Below are positions 1 to 11,416 of a stretch of DNA of 64,000 nt, piece after piece; the first letter of the stretch is position 1, and each line of letters starts with the position of its first letter. The DNA comes from Rhynchosporium graminicola (taxonomy: Eukaryota; Ascomycota; Leotiomycetes; Helotiales; Ploettnerulaceae): positions 870,512 to 934,511 of the forward strand of contig FJUW01000006.1 in NCBI GenBank assembly GCA_900074885.1. The letters are read 5' to 3'. The notes below the pieces were generated by a model. That model was not told the origin of the DNA, did no database searches, and saw nothing but the letters and a program-made list of their open reading frames with translations. The position numbers were made by a program, and so were the translations under genes.

Positions 1-933
1 TCTAGGTACTAGAACGCGAGGCGTTTGCATATGCGAGGCATTTGCATGTTCCGATATTAAGCGAGTTCCGAGGAAAATTGCAGGTGGACCTGCTAGCATA
101 TTATAAGATCTTCTTCCTACTGCTTTTATACTTTATACTATTATAGTAGATCTTAGCTTAGTCGACTTACTTCCGCAGATCTAGGATTATACTAGGAAGT
201 ATAAGGATAAAGTCTTTCTATGATACTATATAAGTTATATTAATATACTCTAGATAAGTTAGAAAAGTTTTTATCTTATAAATATACGTAAAGTTAAACT
301 TCTCTCTTGGATATTAGAAAAGAGAGTTTAATTAAATATATCTACGAATATGTAGTATATAGTCTATATAATTATGTTAAATCTAAAGAGCTTACTAAAA
401 CTAGTGATATAAAGGACTCCCCTTATTATTCTTACTCGTATAGACTTCTTAGTTTCCGAGAGATTACTTATAATAAGTTTTCTAAGTATCTCTCTAAAGT
501 TAAGTTTTAGGTTCTTTCTATTATAAGGAAGCTTCTTATTATATTCTTAGTATTATAGAGTTACTAATTACTCTAGGAATTTCAACGAATATCTAAGGGA
601 TATCGGCCTATAGTATCCGGGATAGAATTTCCTTCTTCTCCACCTTTTATCTCTTTTCTTCTTTATCTTCCTTGTCATTATTATATGGTCCTAGTCCTCA
701 CTAATGAAAAACTTCTTTTATCTTCTTACTCTGATTTATACTCTATGATAGCTATCTCTCCTCTTTGGGTACTCTAACTAGAGATTAAGAGTACTTTACC
801 TTCTTTAGCTATTGGCCTTTCTTTACTAATAGTGCTAGGATGAAGAATCCTCTTTACTTAAGTAAAGTGATTAGTTAAGTTTAAAGTACAAGATTAAGTA
901 ATCTGGAGTCGTCGTTAGTCTAGCTATTAAATT
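1..933. other. AT-rich RIP-degraded relic sequence, no gene recognised
   Basis: The stretch is AT-rich with the TA-heavy texture of RIP-mutated DNA. Near the left edge (about 14-48) a 17-bp unit beginning gcgaggc is repeated twice in tandem with one or two changes. A 67-codon open frame at 307-510 has no recognisable domain and biased AT-rich composition, so I do not call it a gene. It is probably decayed transposon DNA outside the Y-family element that begins at 934. Confidence 0.5.
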
Positions 934-1128
934 TATCACGGGGCGAGTGCAAAGAATACGTAAGATATAAACGGTATCTTTAATTAATAGGAAGAATTAG
1001 CTAAAGAGCGGAGGAGAATTCTTCCTTAATAGAAAATGAGAAGATACGGTACTACTACTACTAGTGCCTTAGTAGTAATAGTCCGCGAGATACTTAGCGT
1101 CGAGTATTATCCTAGGTATAACTTATTA
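934..1128 (-). repeat. Family Y LTR (3' LTR in minus orientation)
   Basis: This 195-bp unit matches 2259-2453 in the same orientation and 43,675-43,869 in inverse orientation. The shared core includes attagctaaagag and gcgagatacttagcgtcgag. Differences are almost all transitions. Confidence 0.6.
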
Positions 1129-2258
1129 TATTACTTCCCCCTTTAGACTAACTTTCTCTTATAGATTATCTTATAGCTATTATTACGAAGCAGAGGCTTA
1201 CTTAGCTTTACTATACTCGATATTCTTATAGCGCTTACGCGAACTATTACTAAATCCTTCGTATTATCCATCTCTATAGATAAGTCAGAGGAGACTAATA
1301 ATAATCGACTGCGTAAAGCTTAGTAATAGTATTAGCTAACTTAATACTTACTAGAGTTACATCTTACGTATTTCACCATATCTCTCTATACTTAATACTT
1401 CTTTCGGGAGGCTAGCGCTACTTTCGTAGCTACTATACGACCGGTTTCCTAGTCTATTATATTATCCTTTTAATAAGTAGCTTCCTTACTTAGACTATTA
1501 CTATTACTATTATCATACGTATATATAAGGCTGAATTAGTTTCCTAAAGATAAGAGTAATCTTAAAAAACTATTATATATAATAGGAAGAACTATTTATT
1601 TATCGATCTATTATCTAATATTTTAATTTAAACTACTTACTAAGGTAGTTGTCTTTATATTATCCGGCTAGGAATTAGCACTAGCTTAGAAGAGCGCTCG
1701 TTCGAATTATAGTAGATATACTACTATTACTATTATTCCTTATCGGAACTCGATTAGCTTCTATCTTACTTTCTTAACTTTATTTAGATCGTTATAGATC
1801 TTACTTAAGTAGCTAACTAGCTCGAGGAGGTCCTAGTTTCTATTTATTCCTACTTTTTATATAAAGGGTAATACTAACTCTTAGCCCTTAAGAGAAAGAG
1901 ACGAATAGATAAAAAAGATCTAAGCTTTTTTATTACTAATCGTACTCCTATCGAACCGCAGTTTCGATTCTATTACTAATAATTATATATCTTACTCCTT
2001 CGATCGACCGGAGAACCTATTAAGGGCAGGGAGGACTTAATATATCTTTCCTAATACTACTACTAGTATTACTACTTCTAGTTATTTTTAGAGAACCTCT
2101 ATAATCGAGAGTAGCTAAGCTTCGCGTTATATAGCTAACTCGGCTTATTAAGTACGTTATAAATCTATTTTGAAAAAATTTTCATTCATTAGTTACGAGA
2201 CTCTCGATATCGATCCTTTTACTTTGCTTTACTTTACTTTATTTCGAGCTAATTCTAA

Positions 2259-2453
2259 TATTACGAGGCGAGTATAAAGAATATATATAGTATAAAAAGT
2301 ATCTTTAATTAATAAGAAGAATTAGCTAAAGAGCAGAGGAGAATTCTTCCTTAATAGAAAAGGAGAAGACATGATACTACTGCTACTAGTGTTTTAGTAG
2401 TAATAGTTAGCGAGATACTTAGCGTCGAGCATCGTCCTGGGTATAACCCGTCA
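2259..2453 (-). repeat. Family Y LTR (5' LTR in minus orientation)
   Basis: This is the second 195-bp unit of the pair. Its right edge reads aacccgtca, the complement of an LTR start TGACGGGTT. The equivalent LTR at 43,675 begins with the same bases. Confidence 0.6.
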
Positions 2454-4129
2454 TAAAACTGGACCTAGAAGAGCTCTTAGAGTTAGTATTATTAGATATT
2501 CATATTAGTCTATTTTATAATGTAAGTAAGAATTTAAGTATTAATAATTAGAACAGTTAATAGTAGTCTTAGCTCTAAGTCCTTCAGCTATCGACTTATT
2601 GTCTAACTTAGAAGAGACTTCGAAAGAGAATAGAAACCCTTTATTAAGCTCTAGTTCTAAGGTAAATTATTTCTTCTACTATAATATTAGTAACGAAATC
2701 TCCTATAGCTAAAAGAAAGAGTCTTCTTCTTCTTCTTCTTCTTCTTATTAAGGAGTTTATGGTGTTAAATTCTCTTCTAGTAAAGATATAGATACTATAA
2801 GACCTTCTTCTAGAGTAAGTTCCACTATTGAAAAAACAAGTCTTCTGAAGTACTTGTCTAGCTATTATATTACATAATAAATACTAATTTTCTCGCTTTA
2901 TTTATATTCAATAGCATAGTATTTAATAAGAACGTTTTAGAAATTAATAACTATATTTTACTTAAATTATATATCATCTTTCGGAAACTCCTAGCTTCTC
3001 TATAGTTTTGTAACTATTAATTAGTATTAGAATAACTATATTCTTTAGAATCGATTCCGAGATACATATAAACTAGTTCTCATAAGAAGTTATTAAGGTA
3101 TATAAGAGTTAAAGACAGAAGTATCTCGATACTATGAAGCTTTACAAGTATAAGATCTCTTTAAACTCTGCGTGTCTTCTCTCTAAGGGCAGAAGATAAA
3201 TACTACAAACTACTCTACCGGAAGCTACTCTACTATATTCGGTCTAATATCACTAGCTACCAGCTATACCTTACTACTATACTATAGATAGTCCTCCAGG
3301 TACGACTATACTAAATCACATATAGTCTCATGCTTTCGACACTTTCTTATCATTATGAATAAAGTACCTCTCAAGAAACCCTTCGATCTAATTCATAGCC
3401 TTCTTTTAGAGATGAAGTAACTACTTAAAGAACTATCTCAATCTCGTACTAAAAGTAATTATTATTAAATTTAATATAGAGTTAGAGTTAAAGTATAGAT
3501 TCCTAAATCTTATCACGTTCTTTTATATAAGCTTTAATATTCTTATATCGATTATTATTATTAATCTCTCTAACTAAGATAATAGATATATATAATCTTT
3601 TAGATATTAATAATAAAGTAAGTAGTCTATACGAGGGTTTTAAGATACCTATATCTTATTTCATCTAATATATATATCGATATCTCTAAAAGTAGTATTT
3701 AAAGTATAATAAATAATAAAGCGAAGTATTCGTTCTAGAATACGAAAGTTAATAGTTAGATAGATAAGAATACAATTATAAGATTAAATCTGATAATCTT
3801 TTAAAGATACTAAGTATAGATAAGAAACTATATTTAGGATATATATAAAGCTTTTATCTTATTAGATAGACGTATTAATATATATAAGCTTCTCGTTTTA
3901 TGGAATTATTCAAATTATTTAAATTAATTATCTAGTTCAGGAATTATAAACTAATTCAATATATAACTTTCGCCACGTAATCTATAGCTTCTCCGTATAG
4001 TATAAATGTAACCTTTTCAATCTAAAAAGGTTAGTCTATATACCGAGCCTCAGGGCTATATCACCTGTTGCAGCTAAGGGTTGTAATAAGAATCTGCTGA
4101 TGTTATAATATATCTCTTTCATTAGCCTA
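2454..4129. other. AT-rich relic sequence with a TCT microsatellite
   Basis: The region is AT-rich and strongly degraded, with no gene-like frame. A pure (TCT)n run lies at about 2726-2750. It is probably old transposon sequence; I could not assign a family. Confidence 0.4.
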
Positions 4130-4955
4130 ATTAAGATTAGATTCTAATTTAACCTTTGATTCTATAAGCGTATTCTTCAATTTGCAATTTAGTATATCAA
4201 GCCGCGTTAGTACCTCCTCTATATAGCTAGCTTAACACAGCTTCATATAGCCTCTGTCTCTGTTATAGTTAATCTCAATTCCTTAAATAGTCTTTTATTA
4301 GCCTTAAGTCATTGAGTTTAAAGACCTATTTTAACTCTTTAATAAACGATTTAACAGTGTTATAAATCAGGGCGAGCTGGATCGTCTAAGTATATATAGA
4401 ATATAATCTTGAGCTCTTTATTGACTAAGACGTAGTTTCCGGATAACATTAATATAAATCCGAATTTATTAATCAATATATCTGTTAGCATAATAACCTA
4501 TTGTTTAGCTGATTGCTTTAGACTATTTAACGCTTTACAAAGTAAGAGCAATTTATTAGTGTAATTAAATACACTTTTAGAGCGAGTTGTATATAAGGTA
4601 TTAATATCTATATTACTCTGTATTGTAGCGGAGATCATACCAATCTTATACACATATACTACTTATAGAGTACTGCTAGGGCAAATATAAGACGCTAAGC
4701 TATCTGCTTAACGTAGGACTCGCTATCTAGGTCTTTAAGCTTATAAATCTAGCGAGTCTTTAGTAGTTTTATAAGCTTCGCTTTATCGATATTAACTAAC
4801 TTCTATATGTTAATAATGCTGTAAATTTCAAACAGGTGATTTCTTTAATCATAGCTTTTTGAAAATAGTCCTTATAAGGGGCATTTATAGCTTCTTTATA
4901 GCTCTCAGGCTCGTAGATTACTACTTTTGGATCCCTTTTAATAAGGACAGACAAG
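4130..4955 (-). pseudogene. Antisense Copia A pol fragment, heavily mutated
   Basis: Read on the minus strand this stretch aligns by eye with the pol region of Copia A copy 1 (about 21,710-22,560). Shared landmarks include the complements of the 'cctaagagctataaagaag', 'aaaactactaaaaactcgc' and 'gcttagcgtcttatattt' segments, in the expected order. It covers the region before the reverse transcriptase and most of the RT itself. It carries many stops and no LTR, so it is a decayed fragment, more diverged than the copies at 17,780 and 48,393. Confidence 0.65.
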
Positions 4956-6222
4956 AATGAAGAAAATTAAAAATAGACCTCTTCTAGGATACAATATGAT
5001 AAGATATTCAATAGAGCAAGAAGTTCAGAAAAAGTACGCTTCTCCTTATAAGACGCCCTATTATATTTGAGTACTACTTTCAATCAACTTTGATCTTTAT
5101 ATTCTCTTTTATATCTCGATTTTAGTATGCGGATAAAACTATATATCAGAAGGCTGCCACTATCGCGTGAAGAAGCAGATACGCTACGATCGTAGTCGTC
5201 GCTCGCAACTCCTCTTGACCTGACTTTTAAGCATACGCTAAGAGGGTTGAATGATACGGAGTAAAAGAACAAAACACTGGATCGTAGCCGTCGCTCGACG
5301 CCATATAAACCTAGCTCGGACCTGTTTTCGTCTGGCAGGCGGCGTGTTCTTAACGATCCACCGTGTGCCGATTCTGCGCAGGTTCTATAGCATCAGAACC
5401 ATGAGGCATACTCGGCTTGCGTGTGTTATCCGAAAGTCCTACTCAGACACGCGTGGAACTAGGATTAGTTCTGACGCATTGAGGAACTAAAGGTAAGCGG
5501 CGTAGCGATTGCCCGCTAGTAGGGGTCCGTGATAAGTTGCAGCTATCCGCTGCGATGCTATCAGGATTTGGAATAGCCTGCCTGTGTACTGCCAAGGTCG
5601 CTTAAGAGTAGCTAATAACAAAGGGTGGACTCTATAGAGCAAGACTCGATTCTTGTCAGAATGGATGAAAGCTTTATAGAAGTTTCTGTTCAAGACATAA
5701 ATGAACTGACAGATATCAAAAGGTTAAGATATACTTTCTTTACGTATAAAAGTGCCCGGATTTCGATGCCTTACCGGAATAACGAGTTATTTCGGCCTGA
5801 AAACCCTAATCCTGATAGTAGTGTAGCGGATAAGGAATGGAGTCTGAGAGATAGTGCGACTAATACTTTAACGCCGATTACTGGTTTACTCGGGCGGTTG
5901 TCTATCCGCCTGTAATGAATCGGAGTTTCTATACGCATAATTCATTCGAAGATACAGCGGCTCCTGGCGTACGGTATTAACCGCATACCGAATCCCAACA
6001 TAAAAGAGCATATCGACCTCTTTCTAATTATAGGTCAGATTTGATTGGAAATACTACTAGCAGATAGTATAGTGCTTATAATGATATAAGATTGATTTTA
6101 TCTGAATTCTTGCTTTATGGAATATCTCATTGTCCAACATCCAAGAAGAGGTATCCTGTCAATTTTCTTCGTGCTCATCTATCTGGTGAACGGATACTAT
6201 CAGCCACCGGAAGAGCGATAAG

Positions 6223-6393
6223 TGTTGTCATAGAGCTAGCAGGGGCATCGAAGACCTTACTGTATATCGTAATATCTCTATGACGTACTGACTTTTCCTT
6301 TACTACTTAAGTAATTTCCGTCTAGCTCTAAACCTAGTTGACTGCCATATGTAGTCCGTTCATCCGACCCCCTGCTAGCTCCTTGACAACACC
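6223..6393. repeat. Imperfect inverted repeat, about 28-bp arms
   Basis: The left arm at about 6223-6250 contains gtgttgtca and gagctagcaggggc. Its inverted counterpart at about 6366-6393 contains ccccctgctagctc and tgacaacaccc. The arms are separated by roughly 115 bp. Confidence 0.55.
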
Positions 6394-6534
6394 CAGCCGC
6401 TGTGTCATGGTAGAGCAGAGTTATTTCATCTGCAACTTCACGAGCGGACCCCGGCTTATTCGTCATTTAATTAGAAAACACTTTCTAACTTCTTTCATAT
6501 GAAATGACTTTTACTCCCTCCATTACGAAGGTAA

Positions 6535-6620
6535 AGGCCCCAAGTTCAGGCTCACCGCTCTCTTTACGCATACACAATTTGCAGTTGCAGGACCGGGCGG
6601 TGAGCTCGAACTTGGGGCCT
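6535..6620. repeat. Imperfect inverted repeat (hairpin), 26-bp arms
   Basis: The arm at 6535-6560 starts aggccccaagttc. The arm at 6595-6620 ends gaacttggggcct. They are reverse complements with only a few mismatches, and the loop is about 34 bp. The stem is GC-rich compared with its surroundings. Confidence 0.65.
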
Positions 6621-6755
6621 GTGTCTGTGTAATTACTTGTAATTATAGATGCTTTGAAGATAATGTATAGAGACTTCATGGCTAGGATACTAGGGTGCTT
6701 CTCAAATGAAAATACTATATCAAACCACGTTCAGGCTTCCTTACCACGCAATCAA

Positions 6756-6915
6756 CGATTAGGTAATTTATGCCTTGCTTAGGGACCTGGTTACTACCAC
6801 CTACGAAGGTACAGCGGTTTAAGTATTGTTAGTACGATTGGCAGGGGCAAAGAGACTTTCCTACATTTGGCATGTACCCGGCTCGTAGACAGGGCATAAA
6901 TTACTCAATCGGTAA
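6756..6915. repeat. Imperfect inverted repeat around an interval of about 110 bp
   Basis: The left arm near 6756-6780 reads cgattaggtaatttatgcc. It is matched in inverse at about 6893-6913 by gggcataaattactcaatcg. It resembles the terminal inverted repeats of a very short element, but no transposase or target duplication is evident. Confidence 0.5.
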
Positions 6916-7397
6916 TTAAGAGGTCAGTGCCCTATGTGGATTGTACTTTTTTGCGGTCAAGTTATCTAACCCCTGCGAATCGTACTTACAATAGGTACTT
7001 AATCGCTGTATCACTGTACACTAAAGTCCTTTTGACTCTATTAATCGTACTAACAGTACGTGACCGCCAGACTCCGTACGTACTCAAGAGGGTTGACAGT
7101 GGGTCTCGTCCACCGCTATAAGACAGCAAGGTTGTTCTGATCTTCCAATCAGCAATTCACCCTTCCAGAATTCTGTCTACTAACTTCCTCAAATGTTAAA
7201 CCAAAAGACAAGGAAGGCTGGCTAGACAAGACCTACGATTAACCCCCTTTCGTACTTCCGCACCTCCGTAATTCGTAAGGCGTTTGACGGGAAAACGGGT
7301 CATTGATTACGACTAATATACGCAGCCACAACATAAAGTCCCACCGGCCCGCACCCATTGCACGACTCCTTTCGACAACTACCATACTCCACGCAAG

Positions 7398-8965
7398 ATG
7401 AGGATCGAAGAAGACCCGAATATCACACAGATGTCACATCGGCACACGTCAGCCCAGAAACGTCTTCCTTCTGACCCCTTGCCACCGAGCAAAGGGACGA
7501 CGACCTGGGGACGATCTGGCAGCAAGCGGCCATGGCTGCGATCTGCTTTATCAGCCACGCCCGTTCTGCTCGGTCCACTGGCAGCCGTGTCGTTTGAGAT
7601 TGCGCTTCACCACTTCAATGGGTCGCTGGCGATGGTCCTGACGGCGTACCGAGAGCAAGGGATTCTGCCTGTTTTGTATACATACGGCCCACGATGGGAT
7701 TCGAAAGCTCTCGTCGCCTACACCTGCTGGATCGCGTTTCAAGCCCTGCTGTATGTTGGCCTGCCGGGACCAACTCAACAAAGTCAACAGACTCCGGCCG
7801 GACATCTTCTCAGCTACCGAGTCAACGGCCTTCGAGCTTGGATTCTCACCTACTCATTGCTTGCCGTGCTATCGGTCACAGGAGTACTGGATCTGGCGTC
7901 CATAGCAGAAGATTGGAGCGGGTGGTTCATTGCGACGAATCTTTATGGATTTCTTGCCTCAGCGATCGCGTTTGTGAAAGCTCACGTGGCGCCGACCCAT
8001 CCCGGTGATCGCAAGTTTACCGGTAACGTACTCTTTTCTTTCCCAGTGGCTTCTCATTCAAGCGGGCTTCTGGAGAGAGACGATGATGGATGCTAATTGC
8101 TGAAAAGATGTCGCGGCCTATGACTTCTACATGGGCATTGAGCTGAACCCCAGACTCGGCGAGCACTTCGACGTGAAGCTCTTCACCAACGGACGAGCAG
8201 GCATGATGACTTGGACCCTGATGTGCGTAGAGAATTGCCACATGAGAATGAGAACACATGAGAGAATGAACATTTTGCTGACCAAGCCACAGAGATATTG
8301 CCAACCTTGCGTTGCAGTATCGCAACGGGACGCTGTCACCAAGCCTGGTCCTGGTTACGCTTCTACACAGCATCTATGTTCTGGACTTCTTTGCCAACGA
8401 ATCGTGGTACCTCCGGACGATAGACATCACCCATGATCATTATGGTTTCTACCTGGCCTGGGGATGTTTTGCCTGGCTTCCGGCCATGTACACTCTTCAG
8501 GCCCAGTATCTTGGGCGGTATCCGACGAGTCCCTCGCCGGCCTACTTGGCCGTCACCTTCTCACTTGGTCTTTTGGGCTACTACATCTTCAGGCGCGTCA
8601 ACGACCAGAAGGATGTATGTCGCAGAACCAATGGAGACTGTATGATCTGGGGAGAGCCCGCTCGGTTCATCGTGGCGTCGTATACGACTTCAGATGGGAC
8701 GCTGCACAAAAGTCTCCTCCTCTGCAGCGGCTGGTGGGGTGTGTCGCGCCACGCGAATTACACCGGAGACCTGCTGCTGAGTTTCTCCATGTGCGCTGTG
8801 GCTGGTACGACTACGCTGCTGGTGTGGTTTTATGGGATCTTCATGACCGGACTGCTGGTCCACAGATGTCTGAGAGACGAGGAGCGATGTCTGGCAAAAT
8901 ATGGTTCATCCTGGAAAGAGTACTGCCAGAGAGTCCCATGGCGTTTGATTCCGGGTATATGGTAG
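7398..8965 (+). CDS. 7-dehydrocholesterol reductase-like sterol reductase (ERG4/ERG24 family)
   Basis: Proposed exons are 7398-8022, 8108-8222 and 8293-8965, giving 470 residues. The introns are 85 bp (GTAACG...AAAAG) and 70 bp (GTGCGT...CACAG, with a GCTGAC branch-like site), and both splices keep frame. The family reduces sterol double bonds with NADPH in the ER membrane and has many transmembrane helices; the protein is rich in hydrophobic segments. Visible family motifs are GIELNPR in exon 2, WYLRTIDI (285-292), [11 protein letters not shown], the signature [14 protein letters not shown] (393-406), [10 protein letters not shown] and the C-terminal RLIPGIW. The [18 protein letters not shown] and SYTTSDG context resembles DHCR7 (delta-7 reductase) more than ERG24 or ERG4, but the exact substrate is inferred. 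No frame-disrupting mutation is seen although the gene sits among RIPped repeats. The start is the first ATG in frame; the N-terminal 50 residues are poorly conserved in this family, so a later start is possible. Confidence 0.85.
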
Positions 8966-10200
8966 CAATCGACGTTTCTCCTAGGATCGAGTTCACCGCG
9001 AATCAGTGGCTGAATAACTGGAAGAGTCTGTTTTACCTTCTACATGAACTGTGCGTTCGCAGGTGCCATACTAGATGCACGGAGGAGGAATTAGGGTTCC
9101 GGTGCTGTTCCGGGGTGTATCACTTCTATAGCTTTCTTCTGGAGGGTCCTAAACCTTTTCTACAATACATCTACGCTTCTCAAGAGGCCCATATATAACC
9201 TTTCATTTGGCCGGGCGTTCGAAAGCATTATGCTCTTTCCAGGTTAACCACGAATCAGTTCAGTTCCTTGCAAATCTCTCGTAATATTTGGTAATTCATA
9301 TACCTTCCCTGAATCATCTGACATTAAGGAAAGGGAAGAAATCTACGATGAGTATAGTGAAGACGGTTTTGACATAGATGAAAGAGGAATTCTTGCGGTA
9401 GCGAAGATAATGTGTCAAGCTCGTCGGTCTAATATGTGTTGAGGTTTCATTACCCCTCTCGTACCTTATGATCAGGCCACATCTATACCATGACTCTCTA
9501 ACATTGAATCCCAACATAAAGCACGGCAGTATTATACTAGGGGATTACCCAGTCCGACGACTCTTGTACCAATAGCACCAAGTAAAGTATAAGCCCTCTA
9601 GTACATGAGGGTCCTGTGATTTAAAACGTCAGTAAAGATCGGTCGGGATTGCGTCCACTAGATCCTCCGAAGTCTTATAAGAGCAGGAGTATCTTTGCAC
9701 GCTCTTAGGGAAGCACATAGCATAGAACTCGACTAGAGGGTATTGTCATTAAAACAAGGACTAAGCGTTGTACAAGTGCTACTGCTAGAAGAATTGATTA
9801 AAGTGTTACTTCAGATGACGTGGCCATGGAGCCAACCTGTGCCGAAGATTGACAAATACCAATCTTCCTAGAGCACTCCTAGCCACATACGCGAAACCTG
9901 TAGTGTTCACTAGGAGTAGTCTTTCTATTCGTCTTCGTCTTTCTCATTAGTGCTACTAAGATCTTGCTGAAGATGCCTTTTTTTCCCTTTATTAAATACT
10001 TATGCCCCTGACCTCTCTGTTAGTATATTCATAATTTGCAAGGGTTCCAATCCCAGCAACGTAGTATTCGCGATTCGCTCTCGTCTAGACTTCTTCACTT
10101 TTGGGCTATATTGTCGTGCTGAGTACTATTAGAGGGTTCAGAAGATAATCATAAAGTTGAAAGGAAATACAATAGTCTAGCTCAGGTATACTTTTTTCAA
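8966..10200. other. Downstream flank of the sterol reductase, nothing recognised
   Basis: Composition is mixed and becomes AT-rich to the right. Open frames are short, and those overlapping the reductase in other frames are shadows. No RNA gene or repeat could be supported. Confidence 0.4.
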
Positions 10201-11416
10201 AAATTCCCTGTATTTTCTATATCGAGAAACGTATAAATTGAGACCAGTTGTATAAATTAAAGATTCCTATTATTAACAGATCCTAATATTGACTAAGGGA
10301 TCTTAAGTATAAACTAGTATCAGCTAGATAGACGCATGATTAAGTCAGGATTTTATTTATCTGTTTTTTTATAAGTTCACAAGACTAGTCGTACTCGCTA
10401 TTTAATAAGATAGCCTTATCGAGGGGAATACTCAGCTTATGATCAGCCTCTTAGCCTTGAACACTTTGTTTACTGCTTTAATAAGATGATATAATCTAGC
10501 CACTTCTTCGTCTTGAGTTATCGATAGTCTCTAGATAAAGTATTATTTACGAATACTTTAAAATTATAATAAACTTAGCGAGTAATTTAAAGTAGTATTT
10601 ATTAATAAATTCCCTAGGTCTTATCGAGTCTTCTTGATCTTTACCGCTAATTGGATCTAGAGAGCTAGGATTTACTCGAGCAAAACCTTATTATAGTTAT
10701 ATAAGCTTTATAGACTTTAGATATTCTTATTAAAGCTATCATTAGGCTAGGAAAATCCTCGGATGTAAAAAGAAGTCATAATGTATTCCGGGAGGCCTAG
10801 TAAATAGCAATCTATACTAAGACCTTATATAGTTCTTTCTGCTATCTAAAGTCGTATAAGCTATATTATCTAAATCTTCTTCTTATAGCTGCTCGCTAAT
10901 TTGATCCTGACGCTTAAGTATTATCTATAAAACAAATATTAGATTTTGATAAATAGATAAGGCTGCTTCGATATTAATACTACTGAAGAATTAGAAAGCT
11001 ATAACTACAGGATATATAAAGGTCATATGATCAGAAGGATATAGATCACGACCTAGATTACTAGATATCCTAGTATAATTAGCAGCTGACTCGGTATAGA
11101 TATAGACTAGTATTAATGTATAGATATTATTAGAATAGTAAGTATTCAGTGTAGTATCACGTGGTAATCTAATCGGGACTAGAGCTAGTATATAGGCCTC
11201 TGATATTATAGAATATCAGGGATATATCTTAGGTCTATACTTATTATAAGATAAGTAGTTAAGTTACTTAATAAAGTTAATAGTTTAATTTACTAGTATC
11301 TAATCCCTCTATTCATATTGCCTCTATCCTTATATATATATATAAGAATAGGGATATTCCTTTAAATAAGTTATAAGCCCTAGTAAGATATGAATTCGAA
11401 TCGACGAAAGTAAGGC
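10201..11416. other. AT-rich degraded sequence left of family X copy 1
   Basis: The sequence is RIP-textured with no usable reading frame. No terminal repeat was found here, so the family is unknown. A short TA-repeat tract lies near 11,331. Confidence 0.4.

Larger units (their letters stand above)
934..2453 (-). mobile_element. Family Y LTR element, short internal region, degraded
   Basis: Two direct 195-bp copies (934-1128 and 2259-2453) bracket about 1.13 kb. Read on the minus strand the LTR begins TGACGGGTT. A third copy lies inverted at 43,675-43,869 and is followed by the same internal sequence, which fixes the boundaries. No protein-coding domain is visible inside, and the whole element is only about 1.5 kb. 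It may be a non-autonomous LTR element (TRIM-like) or an internally deleted one. The LTR copies differ mostly by C/T and G/A changes. No convincing target-site duplication is seen (aaatt on the left, taaaa on the right). Confidence 0.6.
4956..7397. other. Balanced-composition island upstream of the sterol reductase; imperfect hairpins, no gene recognised
   Basis: Base composition changes here from AT-rich to mixed. Several open frames of 60-95 codons exist (for example 5251-5490 and 5625-5915), but none shows a recognisable domain, a consistent splice pattern or a partner frame. Three separate imperfect inverted repeats lie between 6,220 and 6,915 and are annotated individually. The region could be old, non-RIPped duplicated or DNA-transposon sequence, or decayed genes. 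No function is assigned. Confidence 0.4.

Noticed and set aside
2720..2755. Repeats such as (TCT)n and spaced tandem units considered as a CRISPR array
   Set aside because: The genome is eukaryotic, and the spaced arrays (including 63,331-64,000) have no unique spacers.
7551..8373. Minus-strand frames of 71-118 codons across the reductase
   Set aside because: They are antisense to conserved exons and introns of the reductase and show no domain.
8464..9198. A 244-codon plus-strand frame overlapping the sterol reductase
   Set aside because: It is an out-of-frame shadow of exon 3; the reductase frame carries all family motifs.
10040..10065. A gggttccaatccc segment resembling a tRNA T-arm
   Set aside because: The T-loop lacks the purine at position 57 and no acceptor stem, D-arm or anticodon arm could be built around it.
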